Assembly: GCF_011040495.1 (NCBI RefSeq)
Contig: NZ_CP049037.1
Span: forward strand, 310,001-374,000
Length of the DNA stretch: 64,000 nucleotides
Direction: 5' to 3'
Source: Pseudohalocynthiibacter aestuariivivens
Lineage (GTDB): Bacteria > Pseudomonadota > Alphaproteobacteria > Rhodobacterales > Rhodobacteraceae
The notes beneath the pieces were generated by a model. That model had not been told where the DNA came from, searched no databases, and saw only the letters and a program-made list of their open reading frames with translations. Positions 51,328-61,548 of this stretch are shown here, piece after piece. The translations under genes were made by a program, and so were the position numbers. Numbering within the stretch: the first letter of the stretch is position 1; each line of letters begins with the position of its first letter.

Positions 51328-51891
51328 ATGGCCGAGGATATCGAAATAGACACCGCTGATCTGGAACGTCGGATGGAGGGTGCGATTGCGTCACTACGGA
51401 CCGAGTTCGCATCGCTGCGCACCGGCCGTGCTTCTGCGGCGATGCTGGAGCCGGTGATGGTGGACGCTTACGGTGCGCAGACACCAATCAATCAGGTGGG
51501 TACCGTCAACGTACCAGAGCCGCGGATGGTCACAATCAATGTGTGGGACAAGGGGCTGGTGAACAAGGTAGAGAAGGCCATCCGCGAGAGTGGGCTGGGT
51601 ATCAACCCGCAGATGAATGGCACGATCATCATGCTGCCCATTCCCGAGCTGAACGAAGAACGCCGCCGCGAGTTGACCAAGGTGGCCTCGCAATACGCCG
51701 AGCACGCGCGCGTTGCGATCCGCAACATTCGTCGCGACGGCATGGACCAGATCAAGAAAGCCAAGGGCGATGGCATGTCCGAGGACGACCAGAAGTTCTG
51801 GGAGACCGAAGTGCAAGATCTGACCGACAAGCTCATTGTTCAGGTGGACAAGCAGCTGGAGACAAAACAAGCGGAGATCATGCAAGTCTGA
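51328..51891 (+). CDS. frr: ribosome recycling factor
   Basis: 187 residues. Starts with the three-helix bundle ([20 protein letters not shown]) and contains [14 protein letters not shown] and [17 protein letters not shown]. With EF-G it splits post-termination ribosomes. The stop overlaps the uppS start (TGATG). Confidence 0.98.
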   Translation: MAEDIEIDTADLERRMEGAIASLRTEFASLRTGRASAAMLEPVMVDAYGAQTPINQVGTVNVPEPRMVTINVWDKGLVNKVEKAIRESGLGINPQMNGTIIMLPIPELNEERRRELTKVASQYAEHARVAIRNIRRDGMDQIKKAKGDGMSEDDQKFWETEVQDLTDKLIVQVDKQLETKQAEIMQV

Positions 51892-52634
51892 TGCCCGATG
51901 GAGCCCAGGAAAAACAAGAGCAGGGCACGCAATGTGGGCCCCGACACGTCGCCGTCATCATGGATGGTAATGGTCGCTGGGCACAATCGCGCGGACGCCC
52001 CCGGCTCTTTGGGCATCATGCCGGCGCCAAACGGGTGCGTGAGATTGTCGAGGCTTGCCCTGATCTGGGCGTTAAATACCTGACGGTTTTCGCTTTCTCG
52101 ACTGAGAACTGGAAGCGTACCCAGACCGAGGTTGCCGGTCTGATGAGCCTGTTTCGGCGCTACATCACCAAAGAGGCGCGCGCGCTGTGTGACGAGGGCG
52201 TGCGCGTGCGGTTTATTGGTGATCGGGTGCGGCTGGATAACAAGCTGATATCGTTGATGGACGAATTGGAACAGATGACGCAGGCCAATGATCGCGTGCA
52301 CCTGACGATCGCGCTGAATTATGGCAGTCGCGACGAGGTAAGCCGTGCGATCAAGCGGCTGGCCGAGGATGTGGCGTCGGGTGAGTTGTCCCCGCAGGAC
52401 GTGACCGAAACCACGCTGACGCGGTATCTGGACACGCACGTGTTACCCGACCCCGATCTGGTGATCCGCACCAGCGGGGAGGCAAGGATTTCCAACTTCC
52501 TGCTCTGGCAATCTGCCTATGCGGAATATGAATTTATCGACACGCTATGGCCGGATTTCACCCGAGACGTATTCACCAAGCTTGTCGGAAGTTACGGCAA
52601 ACGAGAGCGCCGTTTCGGTGCTGTAACGCTATGA
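51891..52634 (+). CDS. uppS: undecaprenyl diphosphate synthase (cis-prenyltransferase)
   Basis: 247 residues. HVAVIMDGNGRWAQSRG carries the catalytic Asp, with FSTENWKR, IALNYGSRDE and RTSGEARISNFLLWQ. It makes the C55 lipid carrier for peptidoglycan and O-antigen synthesis. The start overlaps the frr stop; the frame is open further upstream inside frr and that part is not used. Confidence 0.97.
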   Translation: MPDGAQEKQEQGTQCGPRHVAVIMDGNGRWAQSRGRPRLFGHHAGAKRVREIVEACPDLGVKYLTVFAFSTENWKRTQTEVAGLMSLFRRYITKEARALCDEGVRVRFIGDRVRLDNKLISLMDELEQMTQANDRVHLTIALNYGSRDEVSRAIKRLAEDVASGELSPQDVTETTLTRYLDTHVLPDPDLVIRTSGEARISNFLLWQSAYAEYEFIDTLWPDFTRDVFTKLVGSYGKRERRFGAVTL

Positions 52635-52644
52635 GCCATCGGGC

Positions 52645-53433
52645 ATGAGCAACACGGCGCGCTGGAGCGATCTGGGACCGCGGGTGATTTCGGCCGTGGT
52701 GATGCTGGCGATCGGCGCTGTGGCGCTGTGGCTAGGCGGTTATGTCTTTGCTGTCGGGGTGTGGGTCATTGGCGCGCTGATGATTTGGGAACTGGTGCGT
52801 ATGCTGGCCCCCGACGCGCGCGGCGCGCCAGTACGTCTGGCGCTGGTCTCGGGCGGGGCGCTGGTGCTGGCATGGTTGTTGCCGGGGATGCTGGTGCTGC
52901 CGCTTTTGATCGGCGCGGCGATTGTCGGCGCGGGCCAGTTGCCGCGCGACTGGGTCCGCTATGCCTGCTTTGCCGCAGCGATTTTATTGGCGTGCCATGC
53001 CATGGTGATGCTGCGCGAAGTGGCCGGGCTGGCGTGGATTCTATGGGTGATCTGTGTTGTCATCGCTTCTGACGTGGCGGGATATTTTGTTGGCAAGACA
53101 TTGGGCGGTCGCAAGTTCTGGCCGCGTATCAGCCCCAAGAAAACATGGTCCGGCACCATTGGCGGTTGGGTGGCCGCGGCACTGGTCGGGTTTATCTTCG
53201 GTGCAGTGACCGGGGCAGGGGTCCTGCTCGCCCCGATCTCGGTTCTGATCGCGTTTGCCGGGCAGATGGGCGACATCTGGGAAAGTGCGATCAAACGACA
53301 TGCGGGCGTCAAGGACAGTTCGAACCTCATCCCTGGCCATGGCGGGGTGCTGGATCGGTTCGATGCAATGCTTGGCGCTGCACTGGCGGCCAGTCTGCTC
53401 TGGGGGTTGAGCCTGATGCCGGGGCTGGCATGA
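52645..53433 (+). CDS. cdsA: phosphatidate cytidylyltransferase
   Basis: 262 residues, about eight membrane helices. The CDS signature region (ISPKKTWSGTIGGWVAA, QMGDIWESAIKRHAGVKDS, HGGVLDRFDAML) is complete. It makes CDP-diacylglycerol for all phospholipids. Its stop overlaps the dxr start (ATGA). Confidence 0.96.
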   Translation: MSNTARWSDLGPRVISAVVMLAIGAVALWLGGYVFAVGVWVIGALMIWELVRMLAPDARGAPVRLALVSGGALVLAWLLPGMLVLPLLIGAAIVGAGQLPRDWVRYACFAAAILLACHAMVMLREVAGLAWILWVICVVIASDVAGYFVGKTLGGRKFWPRISPKKTWSGTIGGWVAAALVGFIFGAVTGAGVLLAPISVLIAFAGQMGDIWESAIKRHAGVKDSSNLIPGHGGVLDRFDAMLGAALAASLLWGLSLMPGLA

Positions 53434-54605
53434 GGCGTGTAACGATACTTGGGGCGACGGGATCTATCGGGCAGAACACGCTCGACCTGATCCGACGTGC
53501 GCCAAAGGGCCATTATCAGGTGGTTGCGCTGACCGGCGGGCGCAATATCGCTCAACTGGCGGCAGACGCCAGAGAGTTCGGCGCAGCACTGGCCGTGACG
53601 GCGCATGATGACCTTTTGACGCCCTTGCGCGCGGCACTTGCAGGTAGTCGGGTCGAGGCGGCCGCAGGCGAAGCGGCGCTGATCGACGCTGCACAGCGCC
53701 CCGCGGACTGGACCATGTCCGCCATCGTCGGTGTGGCGGGGTTGGCACCGGGGCTGGCGGCGCTGGAGAACGGCGGCACACTGGCATTGGCCAACAAGGA
53801 ATCGCTGGTGACCGCCGGACCACTGATGATGGCGCAGGCACGGGCAACGGGTGCGCGCATCCTGCCTGTCGACAGCGAGCATTCCGCGATTTTTCAGGCC
53901 CTGATGGGCGAGGACATCACCGCTGCGCGCAGGGTGATCATCACTGCGTCGGGCGGTGCTTTTCGTGATTGGCCACTGGCGCAGATGCAAACGGCTACTG
54001 TTGCGCAGGCATCGGCCCATCCCAATTGGGAGATGGGTCAGCGCATCACAATCGACAGTGCCTCTATGTTCAATAAGGCATTGGAAGTTATAGAAGCCAA
54101 AGAGTTTTTTGGATTTTCACCTGATCAGATCGAAGTGGTGGTTCACCCGCAATCCATCGTTCACGCGCTGGTTGGGTTTTGCGACGGGGGCCTGATGGCC
54201 CATGTCGGCCCGCCCGATATGCGCCATGCTATCGGCTATGCGCTTAACTGGCCCGAACGGCGCGCACTGCCAGTTGAAGCGATTGATCTGCCGACGATTG
54301 GTCGGTTGGATTTCACGGCCCCCGATCCTGCGCGCTATCCTGCACTGCCGCTCGCGTGGCAGGTGATGGATGCGGGTGGTCTGACAGGGGCAGTTTTCAA
54401 TGCCGCCAAAGAGCGCGCGCTTGACCACTTTATCGCTGGCCATGTGGGCTTTATGGCGATGGCAGACTTGGTGAAGGACGCGCTGGACGGGCTGGCCGGG
54501 CACCCGGACATTACGACATCCGAAATCACGCTTGAAAGAGTTCGGGCGGTGGACCACCTTACACGGCAACACATAGACACGCAGGCAGGCCGCAGGGCCG
54601 GTTAG
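53430..54605 (+). CDS. dxr: 1-deoxy-D-xylulose 5-phosphate reductoisomerase
   Basis: 391 residues. NADPH-binding ILGATGSIGQNTLDLI, ALANKESLVTAGP and the metal/substrate loop PVDSEHSAIFQAL. It commits DXP to the MEP isoprenoid pathway that feeds UppS. The start overlaps the cdsA stop by four bases; a longer frame from 53145 runs inside cdsA and is rejected. Confidence 0.97.
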   Translation: MRRVTILGATGSIGQNTLDLIRRAPKGHYQVVALTGGRNIAQLAADAREFGAALAVTAHDDLLTPLRAALAGSRVEAAAGEAALIDAAQRPADWTMSAIVGVAGLAPGLAALENGGTLALANKESLVTAGPLMMAQARATGARILPVDSEHSAIFQALMGEDITAARRVIITASGGAFRDWPLAQMQTATVAQASAHPNWEMGQRITIDSASMFNKALEVIEAKEFFGFSPDQIEVVVHPQSIVHALVGFCDGGLMAHVGPPDMRHAIGYALNWPERRALPVEAIDLPTIGRLDFTAPDPARYPALPLAWQVMDAGGLTGAVFNAAKERALDHFIAGHVGFMAMADLVKDALDGLAGHPDITTSEITLERVRAVDHLTRQHIDTQAGRRAG

Positions 54606-54614
54606 GACAGGGTT

Positions 54615-55967
54615 TTGGATATTTCCACGATGATACCGCAGTTTGGCGGCGCTTTTATGACGTTTATCGCCTTTGTTGTCGCCCTGTCGGTGATTGTCGC
54701 GATCCATGAATACGGCCATTACATCGTCGGGCGCTGGTCCGGCATCAAGGCCGAGGTGTTCAGTCTCGGGTTCGGCCCGGTCTTGTTCTCGCGGATGGAT
54801 CGGCACGGCACGCGTTGGCAATTGGCGGCGCTGCCCTTTGGAGGATATGTCAAGTTTCTGGGGGATTCGAATGCCGCCAGTGGCAAGGACGAAGACGCGA
54901 TCGAAGCGGCCCAAACCGATCCCGCTCGTTTGCGGCAGACAATGCACGGTGCGCCACTCTGGGCGCGCACGGCCACGGTGGCGGCGGGTCCTGTGTTCAA
55001 TTTTGCACTGTCGATCCTCGTCTTTGCCGCGATCATGATGACCCAAGGCAAACCGACCGATCCGATCACCATTGGGACCCTCAAACCGATGCCGGTGACC
55101 GGCGTTACCCTGCGACCGGGGGATCAGTTGCTCTCGGTGGCAGGGGTGACGATGCCAGATGCCGAGGCACCGGACGCCTTCGAGACGTTTAGCGATGCGC
55201 TGCCGCATACGGCGCTGGTGGAATATGGCGTTTTGCGCGATGGCACCAAACAAAGCGCCATTGGCCCGCACCCGTTGCCGCCCATCGTTGATCAACTCGC
55301 GCCACAATCGGCGGCCTATTCCATCGACATGAAGCCGGGCGACGTCATTACCGCCATAGACGGCAAGGCAATCGCGTCCTTCGACCAACTGAAACAGATG
55401 GTCGAGGGGTCGAATGGCCGCGTTCTGCGGCTGGATGTATGGCGTGCCGGAGAGATGTTGGAGTTCGCACTGAAGCCGCGGGCGGTGGATGAAATCCAGT
55501 CAGAAGGCGGTTTTAAAACCTCGTGGCGGATCGGTATCGCGGGCGGCTGGTCGTTTGAGCCGGGAACCGAGCGGCTGGGGCCTATCGAGGCAGTCGCTGG
55601 CGGCGCGGTACAGACAGCAACAGTCATCGAAAGCTCGCTTTCGGGGCTTTACTACATGATCACGGGTGCAATTAGCAGCTGTAACATGTCCGGCCCCCTC
55701 GGAATCGCACAGGTATCCGGCGCAATGGCCAGCCAAGGCACAGAAAGCTTTATTTGGTTTATTGCGGTCCTGTCGACCGCCGTTGGTCTGCTGAACCTGT
55801 TTCCGATCCCGGTACTGGATGGTGGGCATCTGGCGTTTTACGCGTTCGAGGCCGTGACCGGACGCCCGCCAAGTGATCGCGCGTTGCGCATTCTTATGAC
55901 TGCAGGATTGACATTGGTTCTGGGTCTGATGGTCTTTGCGTTGACACAAGATCTGTTCTGTCCCTGA
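54615..55967 (+). CDS. rseP: site-2 (RIP) zinc metalloprotease
   Basis: 450 residues. HEYGH at 31-35 (zinc ligands and catalytic Glu) lies in the first membrane helix, one or two PDZ domains follow, and FPIPVLDGGH carries the third ligand. It performs intramembrane cleavage of anti-sigma factors such as RseA-type proteins (MmpA/RseP). I chose the TTG at 54615 because AGGACAGG lies just upstream; ATG 54630 is 20 bases from that site. Confidence 0.95.
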   Translation: MDISTMIPQFGGAFMTFIAFVVALSVIVAIHEYGHYIVGRWSGIKAEVFSLGFGPVLFSRMDRHGTRWQLAALPFGGYVKFLGDSNAASGKDEDAIEAAQTDPARLRQTMHGAPLWARTATVAAGPVFNFALSILVFAAIMMTQGKPTDPITIGTLKPMPVTGVTLRPGDQLLSVAGVTMPDAEAPDAFETFSDALPHTALVEYGVLRDGTKQSAIGPHPLPPIVDQLAPQSAAYSIDMKPGDVITAIDGKAIASFDQLKQMVEGSNGRVLRLDVWRAGEMLEFALKPRAVDEIQSEGGFKTSWRIGIAGGWSFEPGTERLGPIEAVAGGAVQTATVIESSLSGLYYMITGAISSCNMSGPLGIAQVSGAMASQGTESFIWFIAVLSTAVGLLNLFPIPVLDGGHLAFYAFEAVTGRPPSDRALRILMTAGLTLVLGLMVFALTQDLFCP

Positions 55968-56087
55968 CGGACAGATCGTGCGGGCGGCGGGTCGCGTCGC
56001 CTTAATCTTGCCATATTCGCATGCTGCTTTGTGCCACAATGCCCGGCCATAGTTCCTGATGAACGTGAGAATCGTAAGGAAAAGCAA

Positions 56088-56213
56088 ATGCAAACGCTTA
56101 TTGGCGGGTATCGTGGGCTTAGCGTGATGTTCGATGTGAACCGGGATCGTATGTTGTCTCTTGGTGTAATCGTCGCGTCGCTTTTTCTGGCATCTTATAT
56201 CACCTCAGTCTAA
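56088..56213 (+). CDS. 41-residue single-helix membrane peptide
   Basis: MQTLIGGYRGLSVMFDVNRD leads into one hydrophobic helix (MLSLGVIVASLFLASYI). AAGGAAAAG lies shortly before the ATG. It sits between rseP and bamA, in a gap that would otherwise be 370 bases. I recall similar short peptides in Rhodobacteraceae but cannot confirm it. Function unknown. Confidence 0.6.
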   Translation: MQTLIGGYRGLSVMFDVNRDRMLSLGVIVASLFLASYITSV

Positions 56214-56337
56214 GTGACCGGACGCAAGACTGCGCCCTTCGGACAACAGGGCCGAGCGGCGCATCATTGGCGTTTTGACAAGGTCCCAGAGACCCGTTAC
56301 TGACAATCACACTGGGATGTCTGACTGGGTTTGAGCA

Positions 56338-58665
56338 ATGAAATGTACGAATGACCTGCGCCTTGGGCGCAAGGCGATTTCCGCACTTACGCGGACACTG
56401 TCGGCCTTATTGCTGATCGGCTTGTTTTCATTTAGCTTTTCCGTAATCGCATCCCCGGCTTCCGCGCAGAGTTATCGGTTCAGTTCGGTTTCGATTGAGG
56501 GCAATCAACGTATCGAGGCGGGAACGATCCTGACCTATGCGGGAATCGCCCGTGGCCAAAGTGTCAGCGCCGGTGAGTTGAACGATGCCTATCAACGCAT
56601 TCTGGCAAGCGGGCTTTTCGAAGAGGTCGTGATCAATCCGCGTGGCAGCACTCTGGAAATCCGGGTCAAGGAATATCCGACGATTTCCAAGATCAACTTT
56701 GAGGGCAACAAGAAGATCAAGGATGAGGACCTGATTGGCTTCATCGAAAGTGCCCCGAGGCAGGTGTTCAACCCGGCCAAAGCAGAGCGTGACGCAGCCA
56801 CCATCATCGAAGCTTACGCCGAAACAGGGCGGTCGGCTGCCCGTGTCACCCCTCGTGTGATCCGACGCAGTGATAACCGCGTCGATCTGGTGTTCGAAAT
56901 TTTCGAAGGCCGCAAGATCGAGGTGCAGCGCATTTCCATAGTTGGCAACCGCGCCTATTCGGATCGTCGTCTGCGCCGTGTCCTGCAATCCAAGCAGACC
57001 GGGATTTTCCGGGCGCTGGTGAACCGCGATACCTTTGTCGAGGATCGTATCGAATTTGATAAGCAGGTGTTGGCCGATTTCTACGCCGCACGCGGCTATG
57101 TCGATTTCCGTGTGACCGGTGTGAACGCTGAACTGGCGCGCGAGCGTGATACGTATTTCGTGACCTTCAACGTACAAGAAGGTCAGCAATTCCGGTTCGG
57201 CCAGATTACGACGATCAGTGAGATCAACGGCGTCGAGGCCGAAGAGTATCAGGCCGCGCTGAAAATCAAACCCGGAGTGGTCTATTCACCTTCGCTGGTC
57301 GAAAACTCGATCGCCCGGATGGAGCGGTTGGGCATTCGCCAAGGACACGACTTCTTGCGTGTAGAGCCGCGTATCAGCCGCAATGACCGCGACCTGACGC
57401 TGGATGTCGAGTTTGTGATTCTGCGTGGCCCGCGCATCTTTGTTGAGCGCATTGATATCGAGGGCAACACCACGACGCTGGACCGCGTAATCCGCCGCCA
57501 GTTTGATACGGTCGAGGGCGATCCCTTTAACCCGCGCGAAATCCGCGAAACAGCTGAACGCATTCGCGCGTTGGATTTCTTTACCTCTGCTGATGTGGAT
57601 GCACGCGAGGGGTCTCGGCCCGATCAGGTTGTGGTTGATGTGGATGTCGAGGAAAAATCGACAGGCACATTGTCCTTCGGTGCCTCCTATTCCACCAGCG
57701 GCGGTATCGGCGTGCAGGTCGGATTCTCCGAGCGGAATTTCCTTGGGCGTGGCCAACGCCTGTCCGCTTCGGTTGCGGCGGCGGCAGACAACATCAACTA
57801 CAACATTGATTTCGTCGAGCCTGCCTTCCTTGGGCGGGACGTGGCTTTTGGCCTGAGTTTCAGCCTGTTGGAGACCGACGGTGATTACGCTCTATACGAC
57901 ACGACAATCGGTAATTTCCGCCCCAGTTTGACCTTCCCGGTCAGTGAAAACGGGCGTCTGAGCCTGTCCTATAGTGCCGGTTACAAGGAAATGGACAACT
58001 ACACTGGTGCAAGTGCGGTTCTGACCGCAGAATCGGCTGTCGGTGGGCTCTTCTCCAGTGGTGTTGGTTATAACTACACTTACGACACGCGCCGGACCGG
58101 CCTGAACCCGAATGCGGGCGTATTGCTGTCCTTTGGTCAGGATTTTTACGGGCTGGGTGGCGACTCTGAATATATCAAGAGTTCTGCCCGCGCCATTGCG
58201 CAGACGAAGGTCCTGAACGAAGAAGTGACGCTGCGCGCGACACTGGAAGGCGGTGCGTTGCACTTTAGCAGCGGCCAGAACAGCCGCGCCGTGGATCGTT
58301 TCTCGGGGCAAATCATGCGCGGGTTCGAACCGAACGGTATCGGTCCGGTCCAATCGGGCGAGCAGCTGGGCGGTAATTTTTATGCAGCATTGAAGCTGGA
58401 TGCAGAATTCCCGCTGGGCCTGCCCGATGAGTACGGCATCACGGCCGGGGCATTCTATGACATGGGCGCGATCTGGGATGTGAATAACGTCGCAGGCGGC
58501 ACGCCGATCTCGTCGCAAGGCTTCAAACCACGTCACGTTGTCGGGGTTGCTGTGATCTGGCAGTCACCCTTTGGACCGCTGCGTTTCAACTTCAGCCATG
58601 CGTTGCAAAAAGAAGCGTCAGACAAGGAACAGCAGTTCGACCTGACGATCCAATCGGAATTCTGA
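56338..58665 (+). CDS. bamA: outer-membrane protein assembly factor BamA
   Basis: 775 residues. Signal peptide (LSALLLIGLFSFSFSVIASPASA), five POTRA domains (from YRFSSVSIEGNQRIEAG, about 45-440), and a C-terminal 16-strand barrel ending in the Phe signature (FDLTIQSEF). It inserts outer-membrane barrels, including LptD. The order rseP-bamA-skp-fabZ-lpxA is typical. Confidence 0.97.
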   Translation: MKCTNDLRLGRKAISALTRTLSALLLIGLFSFSFSVIASPASAQSYRFSSVSIEGNQRIEAGTILTYAGIARGQSVSAGELNDAYQRILASGLFEEVVINPRGSTLEIRVKEYPTISKINFEGNKKIKDEDLIGFIESAPRQVFNPAKAERDAATIIEAYAETGRSAARVTPRVIRRSDNRVDLVFEIFEGRKIEVQRISIVGNRAYSDRRLRRVLQSKQTGIFRALVNRDTFVEDRIEFDKQVLADFYAARGYVDFRVTGVNAELARERDTYFVTFNVQEGQQFRFGQITTISEINGVEAEEYQAALKIKPGVVYSPSLVENSIARMERLGIRQGHDFLRVEPRISRNDRDLTLDVEFVILRGPRIFVERIDIEGNTTTLDRVIRRQFDTVEGDPFNPREIRETAERIRALDFFTSADVDAREGSRPDQVVVDVDVEEKSTGTLSFGASYSTSGGIGVQVGFSERNFLGRGQRLSASVAAAADNINYNIDFVEPAFLGRDVAFGLSFSLLETDGDYALYDTTIGNFRPSLTFPVSENGRLSLSYSAGYKEMDNYTGASAVLTAESAVGGLFSSGVGYNYTYDTRRTGLNPNAGVLLSFGQDFYGLGGDSEYIKSSARAIAQTKVLNEEVTLRATLEGGALHFSSGQNSRAVDRFSGQIMRGFEPNGIGPVQSGEQLGGNFYAALKLDAEFPLGLPDEYGITAGAFYDMGAIWDVNNVAGGTPISSQGFKPRHVVGVAVIWQSPFGPLRFNFSHALQKEASDKEQQFDLTIQSEF

Positions 58666-58667
58666 TC

Positions 58668-59330
58668 ATGCGAATCTGGCGTCGACTTGCGCTGATGGTC
58701 GCGCTGGTCTGCGCCGCGCCCGGACTGGTTCTGGCGCAGGATTTGGGGACGGTTCAGAGCCAGATCCTTGTCCTCGACATCGAGGGGCTGTTCAACAGAT
58801 CGAAAGCCGGACAGCGGATCACGCGCGACTACCAGGCAGAGCGCGAGCGGCTGATTGCCAGCAATCGCCGGATCGAGGCGGATTTGCGCGCGGAAGAGCA
58901 GGCCCTGACCGAAAAGCGTCCCACGATGACGCCCGCTGCCTTTCGCGATCTGGCCGACGCCTTTGATGCAAAAGTGCGTGGCATTCGGCAGGACAATGAA
59001 CGCGAGGCACTGGATCTGGAGAGGCGGCGCGAAGTTGCACCGCTACAATTGATGCGCTTGGCAGAGCCGGTTCTGGTGCAGATCATGCGTGATACGGGTG
59101 GTATCGTCATCCTTGATCATCGGCAGGTGTTGCTGCGTGCCGACGTGATCGATATCACCGATCTGGCGATTGCCCGTGTCGATGTGGCGATTGGTGACGG
59201 TACCCGTCCTGTGGATGGGTCCCCACCGGAGGACGGCACGCCAGATGCCCCCTCAGATGTCACGCCAGATCAACTGGATCCTGAAACGGCGCAACCCGAG
59301 TCGACAGAGCCGGGAACATCTCAGGATTAG
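58668..59330 (+). CDS. OmpH/Skp-family periplasmic chaperone
   Basis: 220 residues, two bases after bamA. Signal peptide (LALMVALVCAAPGLVLA), then a coiled-coil OmpH domain (GQRITRDYQAERERLIASN, RLMRLAEPVLVQIMRD-like end) and a Pro/Asp/Thr-rich disordered tail from about 185. Skp holds unfolded outer-membrane proteins. The tail is longer than in E. coli Skp. Confidence 0.9.
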   Translation: MRIWRRLALMVALVCAAPGLVLAQDLGTVQSQILVLDIEGLFNRSKAGQRITRDYQAERERLIASNRRIEADLRAEEQALTEKRPTMTPAAFRDLADAFDAKVRGIRQDNEREALDLERRREVAPLQLMRLAEPVLVQIMRDTGGIVILDHRQVLLRADVIDITDLAIARVDVAIGDGTRPVDGSPPEDGTPDAPSDVTPDQLDPETAQPESTEPGTSQD

Positions 59331-59458
59331 CGTGTTGTGAACCGACCAAGACCGATGCAACGGGTGGCGGTCCGCCGCGTCTTGGATTGAGGTTGCTTGC
59401 TCACGGCTTACCGAGTTGGTAGTGAAAAGGGGACGAGTGCCCGCGCGAAAGGACTAAA

Positions 59459-59923
59459 ATGACCGAGCCGCTCAAAAGCGCCGATATCCACTTGATCCAG
59501 CGTATCATTCCGCATCGTTACCCGTTTCTGTTAGTCGACAAGGTGCGTGATATCGACGGGTATTCCACCGCCGTCGGGATCAAGAACGTCACCATGAATG
59601 AACCGCATTTTCAGGGACATTTCCCCGGCAAGCCCATCATGCCCGGCGTCACCATCGTCGAGGCGATGGCGCAGACCGCTGCCGTCATGGTCGGCACCGC
59701 GCTGGATATGGCAGATCGCAATATGCTGGTGTATTTCATGGCCATCGAGGCCTGCAAATTCCGCCGCATGGTCGTACCCGGCGATACGCTGGAAATGACG
59801 CTGACCACGTTGCGTGGCAAGCCGGGCGCGAAAGTCTGGAAATTCGGTGGCGTCGCCCAAGTCGACGGCGAAATGGCCTGTGAAGCACAGTTCACCGCGA
59901 TGATGGACCTCTCCGGGGAATGA
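59459..59923 (+). CDS. fabZ: 3-hydroxyacyl-[ACP] dehydratase FabZ
   Basis: 154 residues. [14 protein letters not shown] and [20 protein letters not shown] carry the catalytic His and Glu. It dehydrates beta-hydroxyacyl-ACP, competing with LpxA for 3-hydroxymyristoyl-ACP; the two genes overlap (ATGA). The 128-base gap after skp could hold an internal promoter. Confidence 0.97.
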   Translation: MTEPLKSADIHLIQRIIPHRYPFLLVDKVRDIDGYSTAVGIKNVTMNEPHFQGHFPGKPIMPGVTIVEAMAQTAAVMVGTALDMADRNMLVYFMAIEACKFRRMVVPGDTLEMTLTTLRGKPGAKVWKFGGVAQVDGEMACEAQFTAMMDLSGE

Positions 59924-60732
59924 CGAACATGAACACCGATGTTGAAACGCAGATCCACGCCAGTGCGATTGTCGAACCCGGCGCGCAGATTGGTGCCGGT
60001 TGCGTCATCGGGCCATTCTGTCTGATCGGGTCTCAGGTTCGGCTTGGCGACAATTGCGTTGTCAAATCTCATGTCGTCCTCACGGGCGACACGATCATCG
60101 GCGAAGGCTGCACCATCTTTTCCTTTGCCTGTGTTGGCGAGATTCCGCAGGACCAGAAATTCAAAGGCGAGAGTACCCAGCTGGAGATTGGCCCGCGGAC
60201 CCGCATCCGCGAGCATGTGACGATCAACACCGGAACGGCAGGAGGCGGCAGCCTGACAAAAATCGGTGCCGATTGCCTGCTGATGGCGGGCTGTCATGTG
60301 GCGCATGATGCGATCATCGGGGATCGGGTGATCATCGTGAATAACGCCGCGATCGCCGGGCATTGCATCATCGAGGATGACGTTCTTGTTGGTGGTTTGT
60401 CCGGTGTACACCAGTTCGTGCGCATCGGACAGGGCGCAATCATTGGCGCGGTGACGATGGTCACCAATGACGTCATCCCCTACGGTCTGGTGCAGGCGCC
60501 GCGCGGCGAGTTGGACGGTCTAAACCTCGTCGGGCTGAAACGGCGTGGCGTTGCGCGCGCCGATATCACCGCGCTGCGGGCCGCGTTTCAGATGCTCGCA
60601 CAGGGCGAAGGCGCGTTTCAGGATCGCGCCCGTCGTTTGGGTGAGGAAACCGAAAGTGAATACGTGCGCAACATCGTAAATTTCGTAACCGGTGCCAGTG
60701 ATCGGTCGTTCCTGACGCCGGGACAGGGCTGA
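59920..60732 (+). CDS. lpxA: UDP-N-acetylglucosamine O-acyltransferase
   Basis: 270 residues of hexapeptide-repeat beta-helix ([17 protein letters not shown]), with the catalytic His region [16 protein letters not shown] and a C-terminal helical part. First step of lipid A synthesis. Overlaps fabZ by four bases and is followed nine bases later by lpxI. Confidence 0.97.
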   Translation: MTNMNTDVETQIHASAIVEPGAQIGAGCVIGPFCLIGSQVRLGDNCVVKSHVVLTGDTIIGEGCTIFSFACVGEIPQDQKFKGESTQLEIGPRTRIREHVTINTGTAGGGSLTKIGADCLLMAGCHVAHDAIIGDRVIIVNNAAIAGHCIIEDDVLVGGLSGVHQFVRIGQGAIIGAVTMVTNDVIPYGLVQAPRGELDGLNLVGLKRRGVARADITALRAAFQMLAQGEGAFQDRARRLGEETESEYVRNIVNFVTGASDRSFLTPGQG

Positions 60733-60741
60733 GGCGCGCGC

Positions 60742-61548
60742 ATGGCGGGACGTCTGGCGATCTTGGCCTGCGGCGGGGCGTTGCCCGTGCAACTGGCCGC
60801 GGCCTATCCGGATGCAATGCAGATCACGTTGAACGGCATCCCCAGCGAATTGGCCGGCACGGCGCAGAGTTTTCAGCTGGAGAAATTCGGCACGATTTTC
60901 GACGCCATGCGGACGGCAGGCGTCACGCGGATGGTCTTTGCCGGGCATCTGGCACGTCCGCCGCTGAATCCGGCGCTCTTTGATGCAACGATGATGCGGA
61001 TTGCGCCGGGGCTGATGCAGGCGGTGGTCAAGGGCGACGACGCGCTGCTGCGCCACATCATCGGGATATTCGAGGCCGAAGGGTTCGAGGTCGTTGGCGC
61101 ACACGAATTGTTGCCTGATCTGGCTGTGTCTGCGGGCCTGCATCTGGGGCCGGCACCAACCACCGCCGAAGAGGCTGACATCACGCGCGGGTTTGATATT
61201 CTTGATGGTCTCGCGCCGCTTGATCTGGGGCAGGGATGCGCCGTGGCGGGGGGCTTGTGTCTGGGGGTCGAAACGATTCAGGGCACGGATGCGATTCTGC
61301 GATACATCGGCACCACGCCCGAGGCGTTGAAACGCGGCCAGCGTGGGGTCTATGTCAAGGCGCCCAAACGCGGGCAGGATCTGCGCGTGGACATGCCTGC
61401 GATCGGTGCGCAGACGATCGAGGCGGTTGCTGACGCTGGTTTGGCCGGGCTGGTGATCGCTGAAGGGCAGGTATTGGTTCTGGATGCGGATCGGGTAAAA
61501 TCGGCCGTTGAAGAACGCGGCATCTTCTTGATTTCACGGTCGGTGTGA
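60742..61548 (+). CDS. lpxI: UDP-2,3-diacylglucosamine pyrophosphatase LpxI
   Basis: 268 residues of the DUF1009/LpxI family: LAILACGGALPVQLAAA, MVFAGHLARPPLNP, DDALLRHIIGIFEAEGF, AVAGGLCLGVETIQGTD, GVYVKAPKRGQDLRVDMPAI. It hydrolyses UDP-2,3-diacyl-GlcN to lipid X in bacteria without LpxH, and lies between lpxA and lpxB as expected in alphaproteobacteria. Confidence 0.95.
   Translation: MAGRLAILACGGALPVQLAAAYPDAMQITLNGIPSELAGTAQSFQLEKFGTIFDAMRTAGVTRMVFAGHLARPPLNPALFDATMMRIAPGLMQAVVKGDDALLRHIIGIFEAEGFEVVGAHELLPDLAVSAGLHLGPAPTTAEEADITRGFDILDGLAPLDLGQGCAVAGGLCLGVETIQGTDAILRYIGTTPEALKRGQRGVYVKAPKRGQDLRVDMPAIGAQTIEAVADAGLAGLVIAEGQVLVLDADRVKSAVEERGIFLISRSV

Noticed and set aside
54117..55388. 423-codon minus-strand frame opposite dxr and rseP
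   Set aside because: It spans the boundary of two real genes and shows no known motif.
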